Shown here piece after piece: positions 1 to 6,956 of a stretch of 35,394 nucleotides of DNA (its first letter is position 1; each line of letters starts with the position of its first letter). A model generated the notes under the pieces. It saw only the letters and a list, made by a program, of their open reading frames with translations, searched no databases and was not told the DNA's origin. Source of the stretch: Flavobacteriia bacterium (GTDB lineage: Bacteria; Bacteroidota; Bacteroidia; Flavobacteriales_D; Crocinitomicaceae); contig CANLGD010000024.1 in NCBI GenBank assembly GCA_947490145.1, positions 1 to 35,394 of the forward strand, in the 5' to 3' direction. The position numbers and the translations under genes are program-made.

Positions 1-101
1 ACACTATGGCTATCTTTGATTCTATAATCTACAGCATTTATTGAAATTGCTGAAGTAAGCAAAATAGCCGCGGCTACTAAGGGATAAAATACTTTTGTCA
101 T
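1..101 (-). CDS. Secreted protein, 5' part only, possibly YceI family
   Basis: Only the first 33 codons are in the window. The gene starts with ATG at 101 on the minus strand and runs off the left edge. The translation opens MTKVFYPLVAAAILLTSAIS, a clear signal peptide, followed by NAVDYRIKDSHS. Mature YceI-family (lipocalin-like, isoprenoid-binding) proteins often begin with a similar Y-x-I-D-x-x-H-S stretch, so YceI is a guess from about ten residues. It lies 33 bases downstream of the DUF5777 gene on the same strand and is probably co-transcribed with it. Presence of a secreted protein: fairly sure. Family: weak. Confidence 0.5.
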   Translation of the reverse strand, partial: MTKVFYPLVAAAILLTSAISINAVDYRIKDSHS

Positions 102-134
102 GACTTTAGTTTTATCTGTTTATGGTTAAATTAA

Positions 135-1046
135 TTATTCTTTAGAAAATTTTCTGCCGATGCAAAAGCCCAGTCTAAATTGACCTTTATTCCATTTCTC
201 ATAAGTATAAGGAATAAATTGAGTTTCTCCAAATCCTTTGGAATTTGTTATGTTTACCGTAAAATTGTGTCCAAACGTAATCCATTCAAAAGCTATGCCA
301 AGACTATTTGTATTGGTTGATCGCAAATTCTTGTCTGCAAAAACATAATAATATTCTAATAAAACGGCCATTCTAGAATTAATCCCAATTCTTGTTGCTC
401 CTCCCAATGAAAATAAGGTATTTTGATCTGTACTTAGAACATAATTTCTATGCACAACAGTTGGAATTATTGCAAGGGAAAAACGTTCACCAAACTTTCT
501 GGAAATATTTATTTGTGAACAATAGGCAAATCTATTTTGCCAAACTGGAAATGAACCTACCGATGTGAAATCATAAGATTTTTTCTGATAAGTAAAGCTT
601 GTGGTACTTAATGCAGTCAATGTAATTGGCATTCCATTTTTACTTTGTTTTAGAAGTTTATATTTTACGAACCCATCTAATAAAGATCTGTAAGGATTAC
701 CAGTTCCTTTACTGCGACCAAAACCAAGCATAAGGTTATCAGTTACTCCATATTCAAAAGCCATTCTAATGTCAGATGAGTTGTCAAAACCAAACATAGA
801 TTGAGCTCCACCATCAGTTCCAGCAATATCCCCAAATCGATGTTCAATTCTAAATTCCAGAATTCCTTTGCGTAAAGTTTCAACAGAATGTCCATTAATA
901 ACTCTCGTACCTTCAAAGGTATGGTCAACTAAATTAGTGTCAACATATTCTTCTGAAGATTCTTCACTGTGCTCTTCTGATTCTTGAGAAAAAGTTATTG
1001 TTCCAAAGAACAAAGTGCCAATAGTTAGCAAATAAAAATACTTCAT
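135..1046 (-). CDS. DUF5777-type outer-membrane beta-barrel protein
   Basis: 303 residues with an N-terminal signal peptide (about residues 1-20, ending FGTITFSQ) and an acidic Glu/Ser/Asp-rich linker at about 21-36. The rest alternates hydrophobic and polar residues and is glycine-rich, as in an outer-membrane barrel. Blocks such as HTFEGTRVINGHSVETL and HRFGDIAG resemble the Bacteroidota DUF5777 family, whose molecular function is unknown to me. Members are often encoded near YceI-like or c-type cytochrome genes, and here a likely YceI-like gene follows 33 bases downstream. The start is ATG at 1046, preceded by a TAnnTTTG element at 1076-1083. No catalytic residues are apparent. Confidence 0.7.
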   Translation of the reverse strand: MKYFYLLTIGTLFFGTITFSQESEEHSEESSEEYVDTNLVDHTFEGTRVINGHSVETLRKGILEFRIEHRFGDIAGTDGGAQSMFGFDNSSDIRMAFEYGVTDNLMLGFGRSKGTGNPYRSLLDGFVKYKLLKQSKNGMPITLTALSTTSFTYQKKSYDFTSVGSFPVWQNRFAYCSQINISRKFGERFSLAIIPTVVHRNYVLSTDQNTLFSLGGATRIGINSRMAVLLEYYYVFADKNLRSTNTNSLGIAFEWITFGHNFTVNITNSKGFGETQFIPYTYEKWNKGQFRLGFCIGRKFSKE

Positions 1047-1075
1047 CTTTGGTTCGAGTTTTAGTTTTTAAAAAA

Positions 1076-1083
1076 CAAAGATA
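1076..1083 (-). promoter_or_regulatory. Bacteroidota-type -7 element of the DUF5777 gene
   Basis: On the minus strand this reads TATCTTTG, a perfect match to the TAnnTTTG -7 consensus of Bacteroidota housekeeping promoters. It is 30 bases before the ATG at 1046. The -33 region reads TTTTC rather than TTTG, at about the right spacing. Confidence 0.5.
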
Positions 1084-1165
1084 TAATTCTTTTTCAGATG
1101 AAAATTAATATTGAAAATTAATAAATTATTATTTTCAATATTTTAAGTATTTTTACAATTCTAAA

Positions 1166-1474
1166 GTGAAATTTATGTTTGGATTAAATCAAAAAGAAAT
1201 GCTTGAAAAGATGCAACAATCGTTGGTCGATAGTAAAGCCAAGCTAGCTAAAATAAGAGTTTTTGGCGAAGCAGGCGGTGGTTTAGTTAAAATAGAACTT
1301 GACGGAAATAGGAAACTCACTTCGCTAGAAATCACAGCAGACTTAAAACTAATTGAAAAGGAGGAATTAGAAGACTTTTTAGCAATAGCACTTGAAAAAG
1401 CATTGGATAAAGCTGAAGAAATAAATCAAACAGAAGTTTCGAGTTCTGCTTTGCAATTTTTACCTGGATTTTAA
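1166..1474 (+). CDS. ybaB: YbaB/EbfC family nucleoid-associated protein
   Basis: Small DNA-binding protein of the YbaB/EbfC family, which forms dimers and binds DNA with little specificity. The diagnostic GEAGGGLVKIELDGNRK block lies near residues 34-50 and is followed by the typical acidic C-terminal helix (KEELEDFLAIALEKALDKAEEIN). The reading frame opens with GTG at 1166 (MKFMFGLNQ), but the ATG at 1175 (MFGLNQKEML) fits the family N-terminus better, giving 99 residues instead of 102. The gene is separated by only 3 bases from the cyclo-ligase gene and probably shares its mRNA. In many bacteria ybaB sits with dnaX and recR, which are not seen here. Confidence 0.88.
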   Translation: MKFMFGLNQKEMLEKMQQSLVDSKAKLAKIRVFGEAGGGLVKIELDGNRKLTSLEITADLKLIEKEELEDFLAIALEKALDKAEEINQTEVSSSALQFLPGF

Positions 1475-1477
1475 ATT

Positions 1478-2041
1478 ATGACAAAGCAAGAATTACGCAT
1501 AAGATATTTAGATTTACGAAAAAAAATTGCTCCTGGGCAGCTACAAATTCTATCTGAAAAAATCTGTCAAAATATATTTGTAAATTTCAATCTCGAAAAC
1601 AAAATTGTTAGTTTATTCCTGCCAATTGAGCGGAAAAATGAAATAAATACTTATTTAATTTGGGAAAAAGCAATTTCATTTGGAGCAAAAATTGCAATTC
1701 CAAAAGTAAATCAGGAAAACAGTGAGATGAAACATATTCTATTTGAATCAGAAGATCAACTTGAAGTAAGTAAATTGGGAATACCTGAACCTAAAAAAGG
1801 GAAAATAATTGCCGCTGATCGATTTGACTTTGTTTTTGTTCCTCTTTTATGCGCCGATAAATCTGGAAATCGAGTAGGATATGGAAAAGGATTTTATGAT
1901 AAGTTTTTAAAAAAATGCTCACCTTCATGCATATTCATTGGTATTAACATGTTTGATTTAGAAGAACAAATTGATGATACAATACCAACTGATGTCAAAA
2001 TTCATGCATATTTAAATGCTGATGAAATAATTTGGTTTTGA
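1478..2041 (+). CDS. ygfA: 5-formyltetrahydrofolate cyclo-ligase
   Basis: 187 residues, normal for the family. The enzyme uses ATP to convert 5-formyltetrahydrofolate to 5,10-methenyltetrahydrofolate in the cytosol. Visible signatures are the N-terminal MTKQELRIRYLDLRKKI helix with its basic residues, the internal FDFVFVPLLCAD block, and the glycine-rich nucleotide-binding motif NRVGYGKGFYDKFL (about 131-144). It follows ybaB by 3 bases. Its TGA stop (2039-2041) is directly abutted in the same frame by a TTG that opens a membrane ORF. The enzyme is full length, so the stop is not a truncation. Confidence 0.92.
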   Translation: MTKQELRIRYLDLRKKIAPGQLQILSEKICQNIFVNFNLENKIVSLFLPIERKNEINTYLIWEKAISFGAKIAIPKVNQENSEMKHILFESEDQLEVSKLGIPEPKKGKIIAADRFDFVFVPLLCADKSGNRVGYGKGFYDKFLKKCSPSCIFIGINMFDLEEQIDDTIPTDVKIHAYLNADEIIWF

Positions 2042-2200
2042 TTGAAGAAAAAGCATCAAGGAAAATTTCATTTGATAGGAATATTTGGGATTTCAACTTT
2101 ATCAGTTGTTACGTTTTTAATCGAAAACCTATTTTTAGCGATTGTAGCAGTAATATTAATCTTATTTCCTCTCTATTTTTATTTTTTAAAAAGTAATTAA
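2042..2200 (+). CDS. Small putative membrane protein (52 aa, TTG start)
   Basis: An open frame follows directly after the cyclo-ligase stop codon. Read from TTG at 2042 it gives 52 residues: a basic head (MKKKHQGKFH), then two very hydrophobic stretches (GIFGISTLSVVTFLIENLF and AIVAVILILFPLYFYFL) and the tail KSN. This looks like a two-helix membrane protein with a positive-inside N-terminus, which is unlikely for random DNA. There is no ATG, so start use is uncertain; coupling to the upstream stop is possible. It overlaps the end of the convergent gtrA-like gene by 4 bases. I recognise no family. Confidence 0.4.
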   Translation: MKKKHQGKFHLIGIFGISTLSVVTFLIENLFLAIVAVILILFPLYFYFLKSN

Positions 2201-2685
2201 TTCTTAAAGGAATAATATTTCTGAGATAAATAACTCAGTATTACAATGATGATAGTTGTCATAATTTGGCTTGGCATGGCCCACCAATTTAAAATTTCAA
2301 CAAATAGTTTGAGCAACACGTAATTGATTATAATAAAAAAAACGACTAATATTAAATGCCTGAAAAGTTGTTTATTACCTGTTAAATAACTATCTCTCCA
2401 AACTATGTATTTACTCAATAAAAATCCAATTGGAAAAGTTATTCCAAAAGAAATAAAAAAGGATGCCATGTGCGGTTTAAAGACAAAAAAACCTAAGTCC
2501 CAGTCTTGTTTATGCAAGAAATTGTGGTAGCAAAAATAATAGATAACAAAACTTAAAAGTGTGTTTCCAGCACCGCATGCTATATAATAATAAGTATGCT
2601 TATTCATAAATTTCTTCACCAATGGAAAGAAAAAATCCAAGACAATTAAAACAAGTTTGATGAGCAAATTTGATTCTTTTTCCAT
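2197..2685 (-). CDS. GtrA family membrane protein
   Basis: 162 residues with about four transmembrane helices. It matches the GtrA/DPMS flippase-like family: a first helix with the pattern YYIACGAGNTLLSFVIYYF, and a later PIGFLLSKYIVWRD block where family members usually have an F/Y-x-x-x-R/K-x-W/F-V-F motif. Family members help move polyprenyl-linked sugars across the inner membrane for glycosylation of surface polymers. It is monocistronic here and convergent with the preceding genes. A link to the polysaccharide genes at 15.6-22.9 kb is possible but not shown. Confidence 0.75.
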   Translation of the reverse strand: MEKESNLLIKLVLIVLDFFFPLVKKFMNKHTYYYIACGAGNTLLSFVIYYFCYHNFLHKQDWDLGFFVFKPHMASFFISFGITFPIGFLLSKYIVWRDSYLTGNKQLFRHLILVVFFIIINYVLLKLFVEILNWWAMPSQIMTTIIIVILSYLSQKYYSFKN

Positions 2686-2768
2686 ATTTCTGCAAAAATA
2701 ATCAATTTAGCAAAAAAAACTATTTTTGAAGTAACTATTAAAGTTTTCAAATAAATAAAGTCAAAAAG

Positions 2769-2799
2769 TTTTGTAAGTAAAAAAACAATGCTATATTTG
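2769..2799 (+). promoter_or_regulatory. Bacteroidota-type promoter of the cupredoxin gene
   Basis: TTTTG at 2769-2773 and TATATTTG at 2792-2799 are separated by 18 bases. Both match the Bacteroidota -33 (TTTG) and -7 (TAnnTTTG) elements. The expected transcription start is near 2805, giving a leader of about 25 bases before the ATG at 2831. Confidence 0.6.
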
Positions 2800-2830
2800 T
2801 AGTAAAATATTAAGAAAAGCCTAAAAGAAT

Positions 2831-3427
2831 ATGAATAAATTTTTTACTTTAGTCACAATGTTAACTCTTGGTTTTTCTGTAAAAGCAACGATTCATTCAG
2901 TTTCAGTAGCTAGCAATAGTTTTACACCTCAAGCTATAACAACAGTTATCGTTGGTGATACAGTCCGATTTAATTGGGTAAGTGGAAGTCATACGACTAC
3001 GTCAGCCTCAATTCCTGCAGGAGCTACTGCATGGGATAGCCCAATGAATTCTACAACTACTATTTTCGATTACAAAGTAACGGTTGCGGGTAATTACGGC
3101 TATGTTTGTACTCCTCATGTGGGAATGGGAATGATTGGTGGATTTACAGCAACTGCTAGTACTGCGTCTTTAAGTAAAATTCAAAAATCATCTGAATTGA
3201 AAGTATATCCAAATCCATTTACTTCTAAAGTAACAATTAATCATGGAGGTGCAGATAAAATTGAAGTTTGTTCACTTTTAGGTGAAACAGTAGCTTCACT
3301 GTCGGTCTCTTCTTATGATAAGTCAACGGTTTTAGATTTATCAGACTTAAGAAAAGGAGTTTATTTTTATGTTATTAAATTAGATGGAAAAGTTTTAGAA
3401 ACTAGAAAAATTGTTAAATCAGAATAA
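2831..3427 (+). CDS. Secreted cupredoxin with T9SS sorting domain
   Basis: 198 residues. A signal peptide (about 1-19) is followed by one plastocyanin-like domain (about 20-110). All four type-1 copper ligands are visible: His54 (GSHTT), Cys93 and His96 (VCTPHVG) and Met101. The Cys-x2-His and Cys-x7-Met spacing is that of plastocyanin. From about residue 122 there is a type-A T9SS C-terminal domain (LKVYPNPF, then GVYFYVIKLDGKVLETRKIV), so the protein should cross the outer membrane and be released or anchored at the surface. It is probably a small electron carrier or copper-binding protein; the partner is unknown. It has its own promoter and terminator, so it is monocistronic. Confidence 0.85.
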   Translation: MNKFFTLVTMLTLGFSVKATIHSVSVASNSFTPQAITTVIVGDTVRFNWVSGSHTTTSASIPAGATAWDSPMNSTTTIFDYKVTVAGNYGYVCTPHVGMGMIGGFTATASTASLSKIQKSSELKVYPNPFTSKVTINHGGADKIEVCSLLGETVASLSVSSYDKSTVLDLSDLRKGVYFYVIKLDGKVLETRKIVKSE

Positions 3428-3447
3428 ATTATTCACCTTTGAATACT

Positions 3448-3477
3448 AAAATCGGAATAATATTCCGATTTTTTTTT
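3448..3477 (+). terminator. Rho-independent terminator of the cupredoxin gene
   Basis: A perfect inverted repeat, AAAATCGGAAT / ATTCCGATTTT around a 3-base loop, runs straight into a T tract, 20 bases after the stop codon. Confidence 0.85.
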
Positions 3478-3560
3478 GTCCAAATCTTATCAGGTTTGTA
3501 TTAAAAGAAACATTTATAAATATTTGACGTTTAAAATAAAGTCTAATATTTCAGGATTAA

Positions 3561-4112
3561 ATGAAAGCATTATTACTTGTTCTTATATTTTGGGTCATTT
3601 CGAGTTCGGTTATTTTTAATCCTACGGTAAAAACTGTTTTTGCTGTTCAAGTAAACATGCAGACAAATTCTCAGATGTACACATTAATGGTTTTCATGGA
3701 TAATGGAAGAGTTTTAAGTCAGAAAAAAAACTTATCAAAAGATGAATTCGTAAAATTTGCTACTGGGAAATGGCCAAGTATTTATAATCCTCAAAGAAAA
3801 AACATGTTGGTTGAAAATGCTATTTTGTGTGGTTTAGTAAAAGATTCTATAACAAAAAAAGATGTTGTTTTTTGCTCACCTTTAGATTCTTTGTGGAAAC
3901 TCCGTTATTCGGACTATCCTTTCAACAATGGAAAAGAAAAAGGTTGGAGCGCTGAATTGTATAAACCATCAAGCAAGCAAGCAATATATTTAAAACAAGA
4001 ATATGGCGTTGATAATTTAGATTTTGGGTATTTCATTGATACCAATTTTTGGAAAATAATGCGTGATGTGCAAAATCCTGATTGGATAAAAAATTATCGT
4101 TCGTTGAGATAA
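3561..4112 (+). CDS. Hypothetical exported or membrane-anchored protein (183 aa)
   Basis: No family recognised. Residues 1-18 (MKALLLVLIFWVISSSVI) form a signal peptide or anchor. The rest is soluble, basic and rich in aromatic residues, with two cysteines (near ENAILCGLV and DVVFCSPLD) about 17 residues apart that could form a disulfide. The final part (YSDYPFNNGKEKGW, YFIDTNFWKIMRDVQNPDW) is rich in Trp, Tyr and Asp-Asn. The gene stands alone on the plus strand and ends exactly where the convergent lnt gene ends (4112/4113), with no intergenic base. The composition matches its neighbours, so there is no sign of recent transfer. Confidence 0.7.
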   Translation: MKALLLVLIFWVISSSVIFNPTVKTVFAVQVNMQTNSQMYTLMVFMDNGRVLSQKKNLSKDEFVKFATGKWPSIYNPQRKNMLVENAILCGLVKDSITKKDVVFCSPLDSLWKLRYSDYPFNNGKEKGWSAELYKPSSKQAIYLKQEYGVDNLDFGYFIDTNFWKIMRDVQNPDWIKNYRSLR

Positions 4113-5765
4113 TTACTTTTTAAATCTTCTGTAAATTATTTTATACAAAGTAAAAAGAAATAAAAACAAGGCAGAAAATGAAAGCGATTGACCAATAATA
4201 TCGCCATATCGCGTATAAAATGTCTTTTTAGAGTTTCTTTTTACCGTTTCCTTTATAGAAGTTTCAATCCACCAAGAACTTGCTTGCAAAACATCTCCTC
4301 GTTGATTAATAAAGGATGAAATTCCAGTATTTCCTGAACGTGCGACGCTTCTTCTATTTTCAATTGCTCTTAACCTTGAAAAAGCATTGTGTTGTTTATA
4401 ACCAGGAGTATTTCCCCACCAACCATCATTTGTGATGACAAAAATCAATTCTGCTCCTTTATTACACTGATCTGAGATAAATTCTCCATAAATAGATTCA
4501 TAACATACAACCGGGGCAAATTTAATGCCTTTACTTGATAAAACCTGTGATTCATCTTCCACCCCTAATGTTCCACTGGTTCCACCATTATTAATTGATA
4601 ATTCCTCTAAATAAGGAAATACATTTGAAAATGGTACTTTCTCGACTCCTAAGACTAATTTAGATTTATGCACAAATTTTGGATTATCATATTCATCAAG
4701 AAGCATGGAAGAATTATAATATTCTTCAAAACCAGGTCCTCCATATATTTTCTTTGAAGCACGAGAATTTTTTGTCTTAAAATATTTTTTTGTTGAAGCC
4801 CCAATCAACAAGGAGGGTCCATTCCAAATAGCTTTTCTCTCAATTAAATAATGAAAATAAATAATTCGTTGAATTTCATCTTCATAAAACATAAAAGGCA
4901 AGGCAGTTTCCGGAGCCAATACAAAATCTGTTTTTGTAGTAACTTTCTTATCAGCCAAACTACAAATTTTATCCAATTGATCGTTTACGCTTCCTGTAAA
5001 TTTCTCGTTATAAGGATCGATATTTGGTTGAGTTATAACGATTTCTGTATCTTTCCCAGTTTCAGAATAAGAATAATATTGAATTAGTGAAAAAGAGATT
5101 GGCAAAATTATTCCTGCAAACAAAATTAGTACATTCTGTTTTTGAGAAGCCCACGTTTTATTTTTGAAAAATACATTTTTCAAAATATTAAAACCTAACA
5201 AGTTACATACCAAAACCCAAGCCGTTCCGCCTAAAATACCGGAAATTGAATACCATTGCACCAAAATTGGACTTGACGCAAATACATTTCCTAAATTCAA
5301 CCAAGGCCAAGATAACTCCCAATGAAAATGTAAATATTCAAAACCAATCCAAAAAATCACCAATGCTATATTTCCCTCATACTTTCCAATGTGTTTTTTT
5401 GTAATATGAAAGGCTTGGAAAACCAAAGCCATAATTAAGGAATTTAAGGTGAAGGCAAAAATTGCTCCTCCAATACTCGCATTCCAAATCCACCAAGTAG
5501 TGCCAACATTGTAAATAAAAAATACAATGTAACTGTGAATAAATAATTTTGAAGCACGATATTTCCTATGTAAAATGGTTTCCTCAATTAATAAAAGAGG
5601 TATGAAAGCAAAAAGCATTAACAAGGGCAAACTTCCAGTAAATGGGAATGACAAAACCATCAAAAGTCCGCCAAGGATGGAAAATAAATACCTTTTTAAT
5701 TTTGTTAATTCAAACACACTATAAATTTTAAATACATTTTTAAAATGATGATGTAAAAATAACAT
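4113..5765 (-). CDS. lnt: Apolipoprotein N-acyltransferase
   Basis: 550 residues. It N-acylates the diacylglyceryl-cysteine of lipoproteins at the periplasmic face of the inner membrane. The first half holds the usual hydrophobic bundle (LFSILGGLLMVLSFPFTG, then several helices including the WPWLNLGN region). The second half is a nitrilase-like domain with the catalytic triad visible: Glu in APETALPF, Lys in HKSKLVLGVEKVPF and Cys421 in VVCYESIYG. The NDGWWGNTPGYKQH block and one last C-terminal helix (SFSALFLFLFTLYKIIY) are also typical. The N-terminus is about 20 residues longer than usual (before LKRYLFSILGG), but no ATG lies closer. Confidence 0.93.
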   Translation of the reverse strand: MLFLHHHFKNVFKIYSVFELTKLKRYLFSILGGLLMVLSFPFTGSLPLLMLFAFIPLLLIEETILHRKYRASKLFIHSYIVFFIYNVGTTWWIWNASIGGAIFAFTLNSLIMALVFQAFHITKKHIGKYEGNIALVIFWIGFEYLHFHWELSWPWLNLGNVFASSPILVQWYSISGILGGTAWVLVCNLLGFNILKNVFFKNKTWASQKQNVLILFAGIILPISFSLIQYYSYSETGKDTEIVITQPNIDPYNEKFTGSVNDQLDKICSLADKKVTTKTDFVLAPETALPFMFYEDEIQRIIYFHYLIERKAIWNGPSLLIGASTKKYFKTKNSRASKKIYGGPGFEEYYNSSMLLDEYDNPKFVHKSKLVLGVEKVPFSNVFPYLEELSINNGGTSGTLGVEDESQVLSSKGIKFAPVVCYESIYGEFISDQCNKGAELIFVITNDGWWGNTPGYKQHNAFSRLRAIENRRSVARSGNTGISSFINQRGDVLQASSWWIETSIKETVKRNSKKTFYTRYGDIIGQSLSFSALFLFLFTLYKIIYRRFKK

Positions 5766-5802
5766 GAAAATTTATATTTCTGCTAAAATCTGAAAAAATA
5801 CT

Positions 5803-5810
5803 TACTTTTG
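5803..5810 (+). promoter_or_regulatory. -7 element of the pnuC operon
   Basis: TACTTTTG matches the TAnnTTTG -7 consensus and lies 28 bases before the pnuC ATG. TTTC at 777-780 of the same kilobase (5777-5780) could serve as a degenerate -33 with 22-base spacing. The 73-base gap also holds the start of the divergent lnt gene. Confidence 0.5.
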
Positions 5811-5838
5811 ACAAGTACTTTCTAGAATTTATTACAAT

Positions 5839-6444
5839 ATGAGTGAACAACTAAATCAACTTTTTTTGGAAATACAAAAAACAAGCTATTTGGAGTGGAT
5901 TGCTTTTATTTTTAGTTTAATTTATTTAATTCTTGCTACTTTAAAAAATAATTGGTGTTGGATTTTTGCCATTTTAAGTTCTGCAATATACGTTTATATT
6001 TTTTATTCCGTCAATTTTTATTTTGATTCTATTTTACAATTATTCTATATTGCAATGGCTATGTTAGGTTGGTTGAATTGGAATAAAACAGGTGAAAAAA
6101 AATTAATAATCACAAAAAAAACAAATTACCACATAATTTCAATTTCGATTACACTTTTAACTTCTGTAATATTTGGTTTTATCTTTGACACATATACAAA
6201 ACAAGTTTTTCCTTACATTGATTCAGCAATTTTCTTTTTCAGTATTTTTGCAACATATCTAATCACAAAAAAAATATTAGAAAACTGGATCTATTTTGTT
6301 ATCATAGACTTTATAGCTATTTATATTTATTGGCAAAGAGATTTATTACTCACTTCCGTTTTATTTTTCATTTATACAATTTTAGCATTTTACGCTTTTA
6401 TTTTGTGGAAAAAAGATTATAAAAAGTCTAAATTAAACACATGA
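5839..6444 (+). CDS. pnuC: PnuC-type nicotinamide riboside transporter
   Basis: 201 residues with about seven transmembrane helices, the size of the PnuC family of facilitated vitamin-precursor transporters. Family-like features are WIAFIFSLIYLILATLKNNWCWIFAI near the N-terminus, the AMLGWLNWN motif in the middle, and a charged tail (WKKDYKKSK). PnuC relatives can carry nicotinamide riboside, riboflavin or thiamin. The next gene is a NadR-type kinase that overlaps by four bases (ATGA), which argues for nicotinamide riboside and NAD salvage. No riboswitch fits in the 73-base upstream gap. Confidence 0.88.
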   Translation: MSEQLNQLFLEIQKTSYLEWIAFIFSLIYLILATLKNNWCWIFAILSSAIYVYIFYSVNFYFDSILQLFYIAMAMLGWLNWNKTGEKKLIITKKTNYHIISISITLLTSVIFGFIFDTYTKQVFPYIDSAIFFFSIFATYLITKKILENWIYFVIIDFIAIYIYWQRDLLLTSVLFFIYTILAFYAFILWKKDYKKSKLNT

Positions 6445-6956
6445 GAATAGCTTTTATTGGTCCAGAATCTTCAGGTAAAACAACTTTATCAGAAATTTTA
6501 GCACAAAAATATACTGCTGAATTAATTACTGAGTATTCTCGTGTGTATTTAGCAGAAATTCAAACTAATTATAGTTATGAAGATTTAGAATTTATCGCAA
6601 AAGGTCAATTTAATTGCATTATAAATTCAAAAGAAAATAATCTTGTAATTATCGACACAGACTTAATTTCTATGCAAGTTTGGTCGGAATTCAAGTACAA
6701 TAAATGTTGTGATTTCATTAAAGAAAATATTTTTACGCAACAAATTGATATTTATTTTTTGTGCAAACCCGATTTTCCTTGGATTGAAGATAATTTGCGA
6801 GAAAATCCAAACGATAGAGAAGTACTTTTTGACCTTTTTATTAAAATATTAAAAGAATATAAAATTGACTACAAAATTCTAGAAGGCTCAATTACTAATC
6901 GTTTTCAGCTTTGTGAAACTAACATTAATTCATATTTAAATAATGAAAAATCCTAA
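6441..6956 (+). CDS. nadR: NadR-type ATP-binding kinase (probable ribosylnicotinamide kinase)
   Basis: 171 residues. A P-loop GPESSGKTTL (residues 6-15) is followed by features of the NadR C-terminal kinase domain: TEYSRVYL, an NLVIIDTDLISMQVW Walker-B-like strand, and YFLCKPDFPWIEDNLRENPNDR near residues 110-130. Only the kinase part is present; the N-terminal regulator and NMN adenylyltransferase domains of enterobacterial NadR are absent. The expected reaction is phosphorylation of nicotinamide riboside to NMN, trapping what PnuC imports. It overlaps pnuC by 4 bases and the next gene by 14, so translation is probably coupled. Confidence 0.87.
   Translation: MRIAFIGPESSGKTTLSEILAQKYTAELITEYSRVYLAEIQTNYSYEDLEFIAKGQFNCIINSKENNLVIIDTDLISMQVWSEFKYNKCCDFIKENIFTQQIDIYFLCKPDFPWIEDNLRENPNDREVLFDLFIKILKEYKIDYKILEGSITNRFQLCETNINSYLNNEKS

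Noticed and set aside
2039-2044. The cyclo-ligase gene as a broken fusion interrupted by a stop codon
   Set aside because: The enzyme is full length at 187 residues with its final motifs in place, so the downstream frame is more likely separate.
5766-5838. Possible riboswitch before pnuC
   Set aside because: The gap is only 73 bases and shows no TPP, FMN or NAD-II-like conserved motif.
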